Below are positions 25,936 through 34,301 of a stretch of 64,000 nucleotides of DNA, piece after piece. A model generated the notes under the pieces. It did no database searches, was not told where the DNA came from, and saw only the letters and a list, made by a program, of their open reading frames with translations. Source of the DNA: an uncultured Pontibacter sp. Its GTDB lineage: Bacteria > Bacteroidota > Bacteroidia > Cytophagales > Hymenobacteraceae. Both the position numbers and the translations under genes were made by a program. The DNA lies in contig NZ_CANMNI010000003.1 in the NCBI RefSeq assembly GCF_947499215.1, positions 868,001-932,000 on the forward strand. The letters are read 5' to 3'. Each line of letters starts with the position of its first letter. Within the stretch, counting starts at the first letter, position 1.

Positions 25936-26859
25936 ATGAACACGCTGAAACGTATTATGGTGGGGCTCGACCTGTCGGAGATGGACGATACCCTGATCCG
26001 CTACACGGCTTTCCTGTGCTCCATTTCTGAGATAGAGAAGGTATACTTCATCCACGCCGAAAAAAGCCTCGACATACCCGCAGAGATTTTGGAAGGCATG
26101 CCGAACGGAATGACACCTGACGAGAAAATCCGCGTTGCGATGGAGGAAAAGGTGCGGAGCTATTTCGGATCTGAAAGCCAGGCGAAGATAGAGGTGCAGG
26201 TAGTGGAGGGCTCGCCGCTGAAGGAACTGCTACACTGGTCTAAGGTAAAGCAGATCGACATGGTGGTTGTGGGTCGTAAATTCCACATGCGCGGAAGCGG
26301 TGTGCTGGCACAGAAAATTTTGCGCAGCGGCCGTGTGAGTGTAATGTTTGTGCCGGAGAATGAAGATCCGATCTTGAACCATATCATGGTCAGTGTCGAT
26401 TTCTCTGAATATTCGATGATGGCGCTCGATCGTATTCTGCACTCCGCACTTACCAGACCGGAGGTCAACATCACCTGTCTGCACGTATACCAAGTGCCGA
26501 CGGGCTATATCACACTGGGTATGAGTTACGAGGACTTTGATGAGCGTATGCAAGGCTTCGCCCGTGATAAGTTTGAGCAAGTACTGTCCCGTTTCCCTGA
26601 ACTGAGAGACCGCGCCACCTTGCGACTGGTAAAACAGGAAAACGAGGATGATGTAGGTGAACTGATTGTAATAGAGGCCAAGCGTGCCAGAGCCGACATG
26701 CTGGTAATCGGTGCCAAAGGTAAATCCGCTGCCGCCCTGTTTGTACTGGGTAGCGTAACCGAGAAGATCCTCCGTCATAATGATGACATGCCAATGATTG
26801 TCTATAAGAAAGAGAAAGAAGAGATCGGTTTCTTGGATGCCCTTCTTAGCGGTGACTAA
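25936..26859 (+). CDS. Tandem universal stress protein
   Basis: 307 aa with two UspA domains (about 1-145 and 146-300). Domain 1 starts LKRIMVGLDLSEMDD, domain 2 starts NHIMVSVDFSEYS. The second carries the ATP-binding pattern G-x-K-G-x9-GSV (GAKGKSAAALFVLGSV); the first has only a partial version (VGRKFHMRGSG). Divergent from mrpA with 159 nt between, so the two may share regulation by stress. Cytoplasmic; precise role not known for the family. Confidence 0.9.
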   Translation: MNTLKRIMVGLDLSEMDDTLIRYTAFLCSISEIEKVYFIHAEKSLDIPAEILEGMPNGMTPDEKIRVAMEEKVRSYFGSESQAKIEVQVVEGSPLKELLHWSKVKQIDMVVVGRKFHMRGSGVLAQKILRSGRVSVMFVPENEDPILNHIMVSVDFSEYSMMALDRILHSALTRPEVNITCLHVYQVPTGYITLGMSYEDFDERMQGFARDKFEQVLSRFPELRDRATLRLVKQENEDDVGELIVIEAKRARADMLVIGAKGKSAAALFVLGSVTEKILRHNDDMPMIVYKKEKEEIGFLDALLSGD

Positions 26860-26899
26860 AAAAACATAGCCGATCCAGTGATCGGGATATATGAACAGG

Positions 26900-26937
26900 A
26901 AAAGGCCTGTAACGCTACCACGTGTTACAGGCCTTTT
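26900..26937. terminator. Bidirectional terminator overlapping the NhaA-like stop codon
   Basis: AAAAGGCCTGTAAC (26900-26913) pairs with GTTACAGGCCTTTT (26924-26937), 14 bp, loop of 10. It ends the universal stress gene on the plus strand and the NhaA-like gene on the minus strand. The stop codon of the latter (26925-26927) lies inside the stem. Confidence 0.85.
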
Positions 26938-28256
26938 GTTTTACCGACTGCGGTCAGCAGTATAACTCCTAGCAGTGCCGATACGGCCAAGGCGAGGTAT
27001 ATGCTGATCTTTACGAGCGAGAGCAGTTCGGTGTCTGAAAATACGGCATGCGCCTGAAAAATGGAAAGCATGAAGCCGGCCCCAGCCAGTAGCGCGGCTC
27101 CCGTCAGTTGCACCCAGTGCAGGCCCGCAGGTATACGGGCTAACCTCGTCACAGAGGCCAGCCAAACGAAAAGCAGGATGCCGATGGGTTTGCCCAACAC
27201 AAGCCCCAGTGCTATACCCATGGGCACGGTGCCGAACAGGTTCTGCCACTCAAAACTGTTGTAGGCAAAGGGAGCAAAGGCGAGGGCGAACAGTGGCAAT
27301 ACGAAGTAGCCCGCCCAAGGCAGCAGCTGTTGCTGCAGACGGCGCAGAGGCGAAAGCGCTTGGTTACAATTGGCCCGCAAGGTGTGCACGGCTGCCTGAT
27401 AATCTTCTTCTATCTCTTCGCCGGGCTCCGGCCGCTTCATCATACGCAGACCGTGCAGTTGCCCCATCACGGTGTCAGCCGTGGCTATAAAATCTTCTTC
27501 CGCCACCCGGGAGTGCACCGGTATCAAAAAGGCCAGCAACACACCGGCAACGGCACCGTTAACACCGGCCAGCAGAAAGGCGCACAGCATAACGAAGCCC
27601 AACAGTAGGTATAGCCACATGCTGCGGTTGCGCAGCGCCCGCAATACCACTAGCAGCCCGAAGATGCCAGTGGCGATCGAAAGCGCCAGCAGGTTTTGGA
27701 GGGAGGTATAAAGCACGACAGCAAGCAGGAGGGTAGCTATACCTTGAAAAATGACTAAGGTAGAAAGGAATACCCGTAGTGCGACTGGCAGAAAACCTCC
27801 CACTAGTGCGAGCAATGCAAGCACAGCCGCCACATCACCCGTTGCCACAATGCTCCAGCCAGCCTGATAGGAATCTGGGTTCATGTATAGGTATAGCCCA
27901 GCCGGTACGAGCATGCCGCCAAGAGCCGCTGCCGCCGGAAAGGCCGCGTCTTTCCAAGCTTTCAACTCCCCTACACGCAGCACCCGTTTCAATTCCAAAC
28001 CGAGCACCATGAAGAATGGCGCCATCAGCACATGGCTTATCCAGAAGCTAAGCGGCTTTGAAGAACTGAACGCGCCAAATGAAAAATTAAGCGGGGTGGT
28101 CCAAGTATACAACCAAGCCTCACCCCAAGGAGAATTTAGCCACGAAAGCGCAAGCAGTGCCACCACCACCGTAAAAGTGCCACTGCGCAGTTGCACATGC
28201 TCAAACACCTCGAAGGAGTAAATGATGCGATTGTATAAAGCGGGTTTTGCTGCCAA
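26925..28256 (-). CDS. NhaA-like antiporter homologue lacking the Asp-Asp site
   Basis: 443 aa, about 11-12 membrane helices with NhaA landmarks: FFMVLGLELKRVL, GWSIVATGDVAAVLALLAL and GLVLGKPIGILLFVW, keeping the Lys equivalent to E. coli Lys300. The residue aligned with Asp133 is kept (Asp141). The catalytic pair Asp163-Asp164, normally in a motif like LAI-DD-GA, is replaced by Gln171-Gly172 (LVIFQGIATLLLA). I checked the codons (CAA GGT) on the minus strand. In NhaA these aspartates bind Na+ and H+, so canonical antiport is doubtful. A central loop of about 40 hydrophilic residues (about 255-300) is another deviation. The gene is intact, so a changed function rather than decay is likely. 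Confidence 0.85.
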   Translation of the reverse strand: MAAKPALYNRIIYSFEVFEHVQLRSGTFTVVVALLALSWLNSPWGEAWLYTWTTPLNFSFGAFSSSKPLSFWISHVLMAPFFMVLGLELKRVLRVGELKAWKDAAFPAAAALGGMLVPAGLYLYMNPDSYQAGWSIVATGDVAAVLALLALVGGFLPVALRVFLSTLVIFQGIATLLLAVVLYTSLQNLLALSIATGIFGLLVVLRALRNRSMWLYLLLGFVMLCAFLLAGVNGAVAGVLLAFLIPVHSRVAEEDFIATADTVMGQLHGLRMMKRPEPGEEIEEDYQAAVHTLRANCNQALSPLRRLQQQLLPWAGYFVLPLFALAFAPFAYNSFEWQNLFGTVPMGIALGLVLGKPIGILLFVWLASVTRLARIPAGLHWVQLTGAALLAGAGFMLSIFQAHAVFSDTELLSLVKISIYLALAVSALLGVILLTAVGKTKGL

Positions 28257-28365
28257 GGTATAAGTAAATCGGAATATACAGATTCACCTTAGAGACGTGA
28301 GAGCAGTCTAAAAGTTTTAGACAGGAGATACCTTGCTGCTTGTGCTTCTATTTTTTTGCTTGACG

Positions 28366-28408
28366 TAAAAACGCCCTCATTCCGAAAGCTTTCAAAACGA
28401 GGGCGTTT
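28366..28408 (-). terminator. Terminator of the racemase operon
   Basis: ACGCCCTC (28371-28378) pairs with GAGGGCGT (28399-28406), with an inner GAAAGCTTTC palindrome in the loop. An A run at 28367-28370 becomes a T run on the minus strand. It lies about 70 nt beyond the stop of the racemase gene. Confidence 0.65.
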
Positions 28409-28476
28409 AGTCTATTAATGTACCGAAACAGAACATGCATTAATATGCACATTGATGCATCAGTGCAGCATTAAAT

Positions 28477-29550
28477 CTATTCCACTACCTCTTTGGCAAT
28501 ATACCTTGAGTTCATGATGCTAAGGGCACCCATATAGCGGAGGTTAAAGCTGATTACGTCGCCTACTTTATAGTTTTGTTCGTTCATCCCGAGTTCCACC
28601 ACCAGCATGTCGGAGCTGGCGCCCACCACGGTCAGGCCATGGTCTTTCGGGATGAGGTATTTCGGGTTGATGTCGAGCAGACCCACATCGAGGATGGCGC
28701 GGTGCGAGGTTTTGCCGTAAAGGCTTTCGTCGATCTCGAAGCTCTCGCCACTCGGGTTTTCGGCCAGCATGCCGATCGGGATCATGGGCTTTTCGTTCAG
28801 CTCGATGATCTCGGCACAGAACTCAAACACATCGTCGTACATGCCCTCAAAGGTTTCCCCAGTAAATAGATTGAGCCCAAAATACAGCGCTTCCCCAATC
28901 CGGAAATGGTTGATGCCCTTCGGCATCTGGTGGTTAAAGAGCAGCGGAATGGTGACGGAAGTACCGCCCGATACCCACGGGATCTCGATGTTGAACTTGG
29001 CCTCGATGATCTGCTTGTACAGGCTAAGTTGAATCAGTTTGTCCTGCGTGGGCATCACCCCGTGCAGGCAATTGAAATTAGCGCCCAAGCCAATAACCGA
29101 TATACCCGGCAAGTTGAAAATCTGCTCATAGAAGTCCACCAAGTCATCTCCCATCACGCCCTCGCGCAGATCGCCCATCTCGATCATGATGATGATCTTG
29201 TGAACTTTGTTTTGCCGCACAGCCTCTTCTGATAGCAGCCGGATGATGTCGAGCTCCGTTTGGAAACTCACATCCGCATACTTGATGATATCCGGTATAC
29301 TTTGCTTTGGGGCGGGCTTGATGTAAACGGTCTGCACATCTGGCGCCATTTTTTTGATGGCGATCAGGTTGGTTACCCGCGAGTCGTGGATTTCCTTCAC
29401 ACCCAAGTCGAGTACCTCTTTAAGGAACGTCTCTTCGCCGCAGAGCAGTTTGGTCACGATGCCCCAATCGATGCCCTTTTCGCGGAGCACACGATCGATG
29501 TGGTTGTAGTTGTGTCTTAGTTTCTTACGGCACAGTTTTAAGACTGCCAT
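28477..29550 (-). CDS. PLP-dependent alanine/ornithine racemase family protein
   Basis: 357 aa. An alanine-racemase-fold enzyme of the Orr/YhfX group: N-terminal barrel with the probable PLP lysine at residue 34 (IVTKLLCG), HDSRVTNL, IIIMIEMGDLREGV, GLGANFNC and GGTSVTIPLL, followed by a small C-terminal beta domain. Members racemise ornithine, alanine or related amino acids; the substrate is not readable here. It is last in a minus-strand run symporter, acetyltransferase, racemase (4 nt after the acetyltransferase), suggesting uptake and processing of one amino-acid-like compound. Confidence 0.82.
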   Translation of the reverse strand: MAVLKLCRKKLRHNYNHIDRVLREKGIDWGIVTKLLCGEETFLKEVLDLGVKEIHDSRVTNLIAIKKMAPDVQTVYIKPAPKQSIPDIIKYADVSFQTELDIIRLLSEEAVRQNKVHKIIIMIEMGDLREGVMGDDLVDFYEQIFNLPGISVIGLGANFNCLHGVMPTQDKLIQLSLYKQIIEAKFNIEIPWVSGGTSVTIPLLFNHQMPKGINHFRIGEALYFGLNLFTGETFEGMYDDVFEFCAEIIELNEKPMIPIGMLAENPSGESFEIDESLYGKTSHRAILDVGLLDINPKYLIPKDHGLTVVGASSDMLVVELGMNEQNYKVGDVISFNLRYMGALSIMNSRYIAKEVVE

Positions 29551-29554
29551 ACTG

Positions 29555-30007
29555 TTATCGGATAAGTCTGTATTCTAAATATTTGTTGGTGAAGCCCATT
29601 TTCTCGTAAAGGTGGCGGGCCGGGTTGTCGGGCTCCACGTGCAGGGCGATGCTGCCTTCGCTTGTTTCGGTAGCCAGTTGCACGAGTTTCTTGCCGACGC
29701 CTTTGCCACGCTGGCTGCCATGCACGGCCACATAGACAAGTATGTTCTCCGGTATATACCCGCTCATGCCGGTATTGTTCAGGATAAGCGCCCCCACAAC
29801 TTTACCGTCTTCACGCGCCACGATCACCGAACCGCCTTTTCCTTCTGCATTTGAAAGCGCGTAGTCCATGCACTTGGCAATGTCTTCGCGGGCGTCGCCG
29901 TACTGGTCCAGATGCTCGAACAGGAAGTCAAGCACCTCATCGCGGTTTAATTGCTGATGGTTGGTTGGGGTATGGATTTCGTAGTGGACGGAGTGGTTTT
30001 CTGCCAT
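29555..30007 (-). CDS. GNAT family N-acetyltransferase
   Basis: 150 aa. Acetyl-CoA site visible as VYVAVHGSQRGKGVGKKLVQLA (R-G-K-G-V-G-K loop), followed by ALHVEPDNPARHLYEKMGF, typical of GNAT proteins acting on small molecules or amines. Its start lies 61 nt inside the 3' end of the symporter gene; no later Met fits the fold, so the overlap looks real. Neighbouring racemase and symporter suggest an amino-acid-like substrate. Confidence 0.85.
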   Translation of the reverse strand: MAENHSVHYEIHTPTNHQQLNRDEVLDFLFEHLDQYGDAREDIAKCMDYALSNAEGKGGSVIVAREDGKVVGALILNNTGMSGYIPENILVYVAVHGSQRGKGVGKKLVQLATETSEGSIALHVEPDNPARHLYEKMGFTNKYLEYRLIR

Positions 30008-31554
30008 TTCTCTTTTTCAGTTTTATTAGGGTATAGTATAGTTAACGTAATGTAAAGCACAAGGGAAGCCGTGAGGCCGAATAAATTAGGGTCGAGGCCG
30101 TAGGGCAACCGGAAGCTGAGACCTAGCAACGGCATATCTACGAGGCCTTCGGTAGTCATGTTCACTTGAAGCAGAATGGTGGTGAAACCCCCGATGAGCA
30201 TGGCCCAGAAGGCGGCTAAGCTGCTGCGGCGTTTCCAGAACAATGCCCCGATGATCGGCACAAACAGGCCGGATACCATAAAGGCGTAGGAGTAGAGCAT
30301 GAGGTCAAGCACGTTGGTCATGGTGGTGGCCAGCCAAAGCGCAAAGGCGCCCACCAGCAGCGTAACTAGTTGTGACAGACGCAGCATCTTCGGCGAATCC
30401 GGATCTGCTTTTGTGAAATGGCCGATCACATCCGTCACGATATTGCCGGAAGAAGCCATTAGGCAGCTGTCGGCAGTGGAGAGAATAGCCGAGAAATAAG
30501 CCGAAAGCATCAGGCCCATGAGGCCGACAGGCAGCACGGAGCGCAGCAGCATCGGCAGTCCGGTTTCGGGGTCCACCACAGCGCCTGCTCCCAGTGCGTC
30601 AAACATGCCCTGTTCAGCGGCCACCCGGGCCAGTATACCCAGACTCACCCCCATAAAAGCCATGATCGGCCACTCGAATAAACCCGCGAGGTACCATGCC
30701 CGTTTGGCTGTTCTCTCATCGCGGCAGGCGTAGATGCGCTGGTAGAGCGTCATGCCGACAAACCATATAGGTATAATGGTGATCGCCCAGTTCAGGATCT
30801 GTTGCCATGTAATGTTGGTCAAAGTTAGAAACTCAGCAGGCAGGGTACTTTGAATGGCCTCCATGCTGCGGCCGGACTGTGCCGAGAGCCATGCAAAATC
30901 TGTCAGCTGACCAAAGCCGATCTGCTCCACGCCACCGCCCACAGCCAGAAAAGAAACAGGTATACCTATAAAGACAAGTCCGCCCATGAGGATAGCCCAC
31001 TGCACGGTGTCGGTATAGATCACGGCTTTTAGTCCGCCCATCACGGTATAGACCACGGCAATGATGCCCATAATCAGCAGGGCCGTGTTCAGGTCAAGGT
31101 TAATGAAGGTACCGCTGGCCAGTTTGGCTCCTGCCAGTATCTGGGAACTGGTAAAACCGGTATAGCCGATAGCGGAAATAATGCCGGCCAGCAGCGCCAC
31201 ACGGGCATTGAAGTAGTGACCGAAGATCTGGGGAAAGGTGAGAAACTTATCGAAAGCCGGATTGCGCTTGACCTTTGGTATCAGAAAAACCGCTGCTAGC
31301 CATGCGCCGAGCAGACCGGTAAACAACATCCAAGCGCCGGAGAGGCCCATCACAAAGCCGAGTCCCCCCAAACCGATCGAGAAGCCACCACCCACATCGG
31401 TCGCTACCACCGAGAGGCCAATGTGTCCGCTGCCCATACCTCTGCCACCCACATAATAGTCGTCCGCACCTTGGTTCTTTTTGAGAAAGTAAAAACCTAC
31501 GCCCAGCATGGCCAGCATGTAGAGCACAAAAATGCTAAGATCGATTAAATGCAT
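29947..31554 (-). CDS. Sodium:solute symporter family transporter
   Basis: 535 aa, about 13-14 membrane helices of the LeuT-fold SSS family. Motifs: GGRGMGSGHIGLSVVATDVGGG near the start, KRNPAFDKFLTFPQIFGHYF and LMASSGNIVTDV with the Na2-site serine/threonine region. Length normal. First gene of a three-gene minus-strand run with a GNAT and an amino-acid racemase, so an amino acid, ectoine-like or similar compound is a plausible substrate; this is inference. The upstream region 31555-31986 is AT-rich and shows no gene or clear promoter on either strand. Confidence 0.9.
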   Translation of the reverse strand: MHLIDLSIFVLYMLAMLGVGFYFLKKNQGADDYYVGGRGMGSGHIGLSVVATDVGGGFSIGLGGLGFVMGLSGAWMLFTGLLGAWLAAVFLIPKVKRNPAFDKFLTFPQIFGHYFNARVALLAGIISAIGYTGFTSSQILAGAKLASGTFINLDLNTALLIMGIIAVVYTVMGGLKAVIYTDTVQWAILMGGLVFIGIPVSFLAVGGGVEQIGFGQLTDFAWLSAQSGRSMEAIQSTLPAEFLTLTNITWQQILNWAITIIPIWFVGMTLYQRIYACRDERTAKRAWYLAGLFEWPIMAFMGVSLGILARVAAEQGMFDALGAGAVVDPETGLPMLLRSVLPVGLMGLMLSAYFSAILSTADSCLMASSGNIVTDVIGHFTKADPDSPKMLRLSQLVTLLVGAFALWLATTMTNVLDLMLYSYAFMVSGLFVPIIGALFWKRRSSLAAFWAMLIGGFTTILLQVNMTTEGLVDMPLLGLSFRLPYGLDPNLFGLTASLVLYITLTILYPNKTEKEKWQKTTPSTTKSIPQPTISN

Positions 31555-31986
31555 GTATTAGAATAATATAAGTTTGAGTAGGTATAAAAAGTATTGATTA
31601 ATTTGAATATACTTAAAATTTTGCTGAAAAGCCTGTTTTAGTGTCGAAAAGTTGGTTTAAGGGCGAGGATTAGTGGAAATGATGTGTGGTTTTTGTGCTA
31701 AATCGGTTGAGGGATGGTGTCGAGATGGAGTGGCTAAAAAGAGTAGAAGAGGTGCGGTTATGTTAGGATAATGATATTTGGGAGAGGGCATTAAAGATAA
31801 CTGGTTTTGACGGGATCTTGGAGTCTGTTAGGATCGAAATTTTGCAAGTATATATTTTAATTTTATTACCGTTTTAGAAGAATTGAATTATATTAGCTTA
31901 ATGTTATATAGGCTATTTAGAGAGTGGAATTGATAAGCAAGTTCAACGCCACACATAGTGCAGATAGTGGGAGTAGGTACTCCTGC

Positions 31987-31998
31987 TAGCAAGTAGTT
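31987..31998 (+). repeat. TAGCnAAGTCGTT-like element, copy 1
   Basis: TAGCAAGTAGTT, ending 16 nt before the ATG at 32015. It is the weakest of four related elements found just upstream of successive orphan genes (others at 32598, 33670 and 34278). Confidence 0.4.
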
Positions 31999-32014
31999 AT
32001 GCAGTAGTTAAAGT

Positions 32015-32533
32015 ATGAAATTGACGTTAACAATAATATCTTTCCTATTCGCTTTCTGGGCTAATGCACAGGAGCTTGACATAGTTGGGTATGATGAGAT
32101 TTCAATAAACGAGATAACTGCAAAGTCATCTGAATCTGCATTGTTGAAAGTGTTCGGTAAACCAAAATCTATAATTGAGCCGAACTACGAATGTGGAGCA
32201 CTATCGCCTACATGGAATGACGTGGATGTAAAACTGTACAGCTGGGACGGTATAGAATTTCATTGCGTTGACGGGGTTCTGGAAGTAGGCAGAATTGACT
32301 TCAGTAAAGCCAACCCCAGAATAAAGACCAAGCAATTGACGCTTGACAAAAACACCAAACTGACCGAGTTGAAAAAGGCTTATCCCAACTCTTATAAAGT
32401 CTGGGAAGGACAAAAAGATAAGGGTGGCACAAGTACCTTTTACCTCTCAACCGAAGAGAATAGTGATAGTCAGTTTCACATCGTCATTGAGAATGGAAAG
32501 GTAATCGGGTTTGAGCTTTTTCACCCTTGCTGA
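32015..32533 (+). CDS. Hypothetical secreted protein
   Basis: 172 aa. MKLTLTIISFLFAFWANAQELD is a good Sec signal with cleavage after ANA; no lipobox. The mature protein has Cys at YECGAL, EFHCVDG and a C-terminal FHPC, possibly disulfide-bonded, plus a repeated VxExGxIxF strand pattern. No known domain recognised. First of four plus-strand orphan genes sharing an upstream element; AT content is higher than in the metabolic genes around. Confidence 0.65.
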   Translation: MKLTLTIISFLFAFWANAQELDIVGYDEISINEITAKSSESALLKVFGKPKSIIEPNYECGALSPTWNDVDVKLYSWDGIEFHCVDGVLEVGRIDFSKANPRIKTKQLTLDKNTKLTELKKAYPNSYKVWEGQKDKGGTSTFYLSTEENSDSQFHIVIENGKVIGFELFHPC

Positions 32534-32597
32534 AAGAAAACCATAGCATAACAAGAGCTAAAAATCACGGCTGCCCTATTGGGACAGCAGCATTTTT

Positions 32598-32610
32598 TAG
32601 CCTAGCCGTT
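32598..32610 (+). repeat. TAGCCnAGTCGTT-like element, copy 2
   Basis: TAGCCTAGCCGTT, ending 24 nt before the ATG at 32635. It forms the right edge of a larger dyad whose arms AGCTAAAAAT (about 32557-32566) and ATTTTTTAGC (about 32592-32601) flank an inner GCTGCCC/GGGACAGC stem, giving an attC-like shape. Confidence 0.5.
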
Positions 32611-32634
32611 AGAAGCCATAAAAAAGAAAACCAG

Positions 32635-33639
32635 ATGAAACTTATCGAGCTAAAGGAAAGCGAACTAAGGAGCATTACCTTATTCTTAATCGATAAGAAA
32701 GTTATCTTCCATCCTAAGATATCGCCAAATGGTATTCCTGATTTCACGGGGTACCATGGGAAGAAATTCTGCCTGATTCTAGATAGAAATTTAGTAGTTA
32801 AAATTTTAAGACTCGTCTCGCAAGGTGAATTGAAAGATAAATTTGATTTGAAGCTTGTGAGTTCATTACTGTTGTGGGCTGAGTTGAACAACATTGCTGT
32901 TACGTCAGGGTTAGCGCAGATGGAGTATTCACATCATCACGGTAATGACATTGAGGCTAGCAAAGAAAACAATGTCTTCCTGAAAATTTTCGATCAATAT
33001 GACCCAACGCATTGGCTAGATTTAGCTTTAGGAAGGCGATTAACCATACCCCCAGTCAAGTTAGAGGGAAAAATTGACTACAAGTTTTTCATGGAGAATG
33101 ATCATTATAAGATGCACTACCTTGAAATGCTAAAGCTATCTCAGCTATATTATGATAACAGCACTTCAATTGAGCAAAAGTTCGAAAGTCTGTATCAATG
33201 GGTTTTTAACAACATTCTCATTTGTAAATACACCACCTTTTTTGCTGCGCTTGCCTTCGGAGGCAAAAGCAAGATGTTTAGGAATCAGGAAACAAGTTTT
33301 GAGGCTGTTGACAAGAAGTGTCGAAACCAAGCTTGGGACCTAACTTATCTTTCACTCTGGAGTACCCAGTACTTCTACGAAGAAGATTCTAATGAAGTAT
33401 TTCTCTTTGCTACTCATGACGGAGAAATGAAAGAGCTGTTCACTTTATCACATCAAGAGTCTTCAGAGATTTACCGGAATATTTTTGGAAAGGAAATAGG
33501 TGACCGTATAATTGATATTGTAAGCAAGATCTATGTTCGAAGAGAAAGACCTAAGATTGATTCTTTAAATCTAGATAATATGATTGTTAAAGAGAAAGAT
33601 AATTTGAAACAAATATTAAAGAAATATTACACAATCTAG
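32635..33639 (+). CDS. Hypothetical protein, orphan
   Basis: 334 aa from ATG 32635 (MKLIELKESELRSITLFLID); an open extension to 32527 runs through the intergenic dyad and was rejected. No signal peptide, mostly soluble. Visible patches: MEYSHHHGNDIEAS near residue 96, DPTHWLDLALGRR, and EVFLFATHDGEMKELF followed by a helical charged C-terminus. The acidic patches could suit a metal-dependent or PIN-like fold, but I cannot assign a family. AT-rich compared with flanking operons. Confidence 0.6.
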   Translation: MKLIELKESELRSITLFLIDKKVIFHPKISPNGIPDFTGYHGKKFCLILDRNLVVKILRLVSQGELKDKFDLKLVSSLLLWAELNNIAVTSGLAQMEYSHHHGNDIEASKENNVFLKIFDQYDPTHWLDLALGRRLTIPPVKLEGKIDYKFFMENDHYKMHYLEMLKLSQLYYDNSTSIEQKFESLYQWVFNNILICKYTTFFAALAFGGKSKMFRNQETSFEAVDKKCRNQAWDLTYLSLWSTQYFYEEDSNEVFLFATHDGEMKELFTLSHQESSEIYRNIFGKEIGDRIIDIVSKIYVRRERPKIDSLNLDNMIVKEKDNLKQILKKYYTI

Positions 33640-33669
33640 CCACGCCTATAAAGTAGATACGCCACTTCA

Positions 33670-33683
33670 TAGCCTAGTCTGTT
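33670..33683 (+). repeat. TAGCCnAGTCGTT-like element, copy 3
   Basis: TAGCCTAGTCTGTT, preceded by CA as in copy 4 (CATAGCC), ending 16 nt before the ATG at 33700. Confidence 0.55.
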
Positions 33684-33699
33684 GGTGTGCATTGCAATC

Positions 33700-34269
33700 A
33701 TGAAAAAAGGAGATGACATAAAGAATTGGAAGATGTACCTAGAGCAGAAGTTCTCGGACGCTTCCCTATACCTAGTCATCGACAATACAAATAAACAGTC
33801 AGACGGCATCTACAGAGTTACTTCTAAGACTAATAAAACAGTTATCGACTTCATATGGCCTGACATGCAATGGAAAAGTCTTGACGACATCCAATATTAT
33901 AATGAATCAGCGAAAGGTTGGTCAGGAGAGCTGTTAGGTGGCAATAGCCCTAAAACGGGACTATACAATAAGGAGAATATTGACTTTATTGAGAAGCTAC
34001 TAGAAGTGCCGATAAAGAAAGGCTGGATAAGCGAAGAGTACTACATTTGGGGAAAGCTAGTCAAGGCAGTTACTTACGAAAGCAATAATGGGGAAAAGGC
34101 GAGTAAAATCTTTTCCGACTTCCATACTGGCTGTCTTGGGTTTATGCTGTTCCCTCTAACACTATTACTGAATACCGCCTTAAGATCTGGTTTAGTAGGA
34201 GAGAAAAAAATAGTTGTTGTAGGACCGATTGAAGAACAATCAATCACCAACAAAACCTATAGCGGATAA
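33700..34269 (+). CDS. Hypothetical protein, orphan
   Basis: 189 aa from ATG 33700. Begins MKKGDDIKNWKMYLEQKFSD; contains VTSKTNKTVIDFIWPDMQWKS and a hydrophobic stretch near the C-terminus (GFMLFPLTLLLNTALRSG) that could be a membrane helix. No domain recognised. Third of the four element-preceded orphan genes, codon use AT-rich. Confidence 0.55.
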   Translation: MKKGDDIKNWKMYLEQKFSDASLYLVIDNTNKQSDGIYRVTSKTNKTVIDFIWPDMQWKSLDDIQYYNESAKGWSGELLGGNSPKTGLYNKENIDFIEKLLEVPIKKGWISEEYYIWGKLVKAVTYESNNGEKASKIFSDFHTGCLGFMLFPLTLLLNTALRSGLVGEKKIVVVGPIEEQSITNKTYSG

Positions 34270-34277
34270 GCGTACCA

Positions 34278-34290
34278 TAGCCAAGTCGTT
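34278..34290 (+). repeat. TAGCCnAGTCGTT-like element, copy 4
   Basis: TAGCCAAGTCGTT, ending 11 nt before the ATG at 34302 and 8 nt after the previous stop. The whole intergenic gap is only 32 nt, mostly made of this element. Confidence 0.55.
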
Positions 34291-34301
34291 AAAATTATAG
34301 A

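Noticed and set aside
31555..31986. Gene or clear promoter in the 430-nt AT-rich gap
   Set aside because: No ORF with coding character on either strand; TTTG/TANNTTTG pairs with right spacing were not found.
32534..32634. True integron attC site
   Set aside because: A dyad with an attC-like shape is present, but the terminal core sites do not match RYYYAAC and GTTRRRY, and other gaps are too short; kept only as a cassette-like hypothesis.
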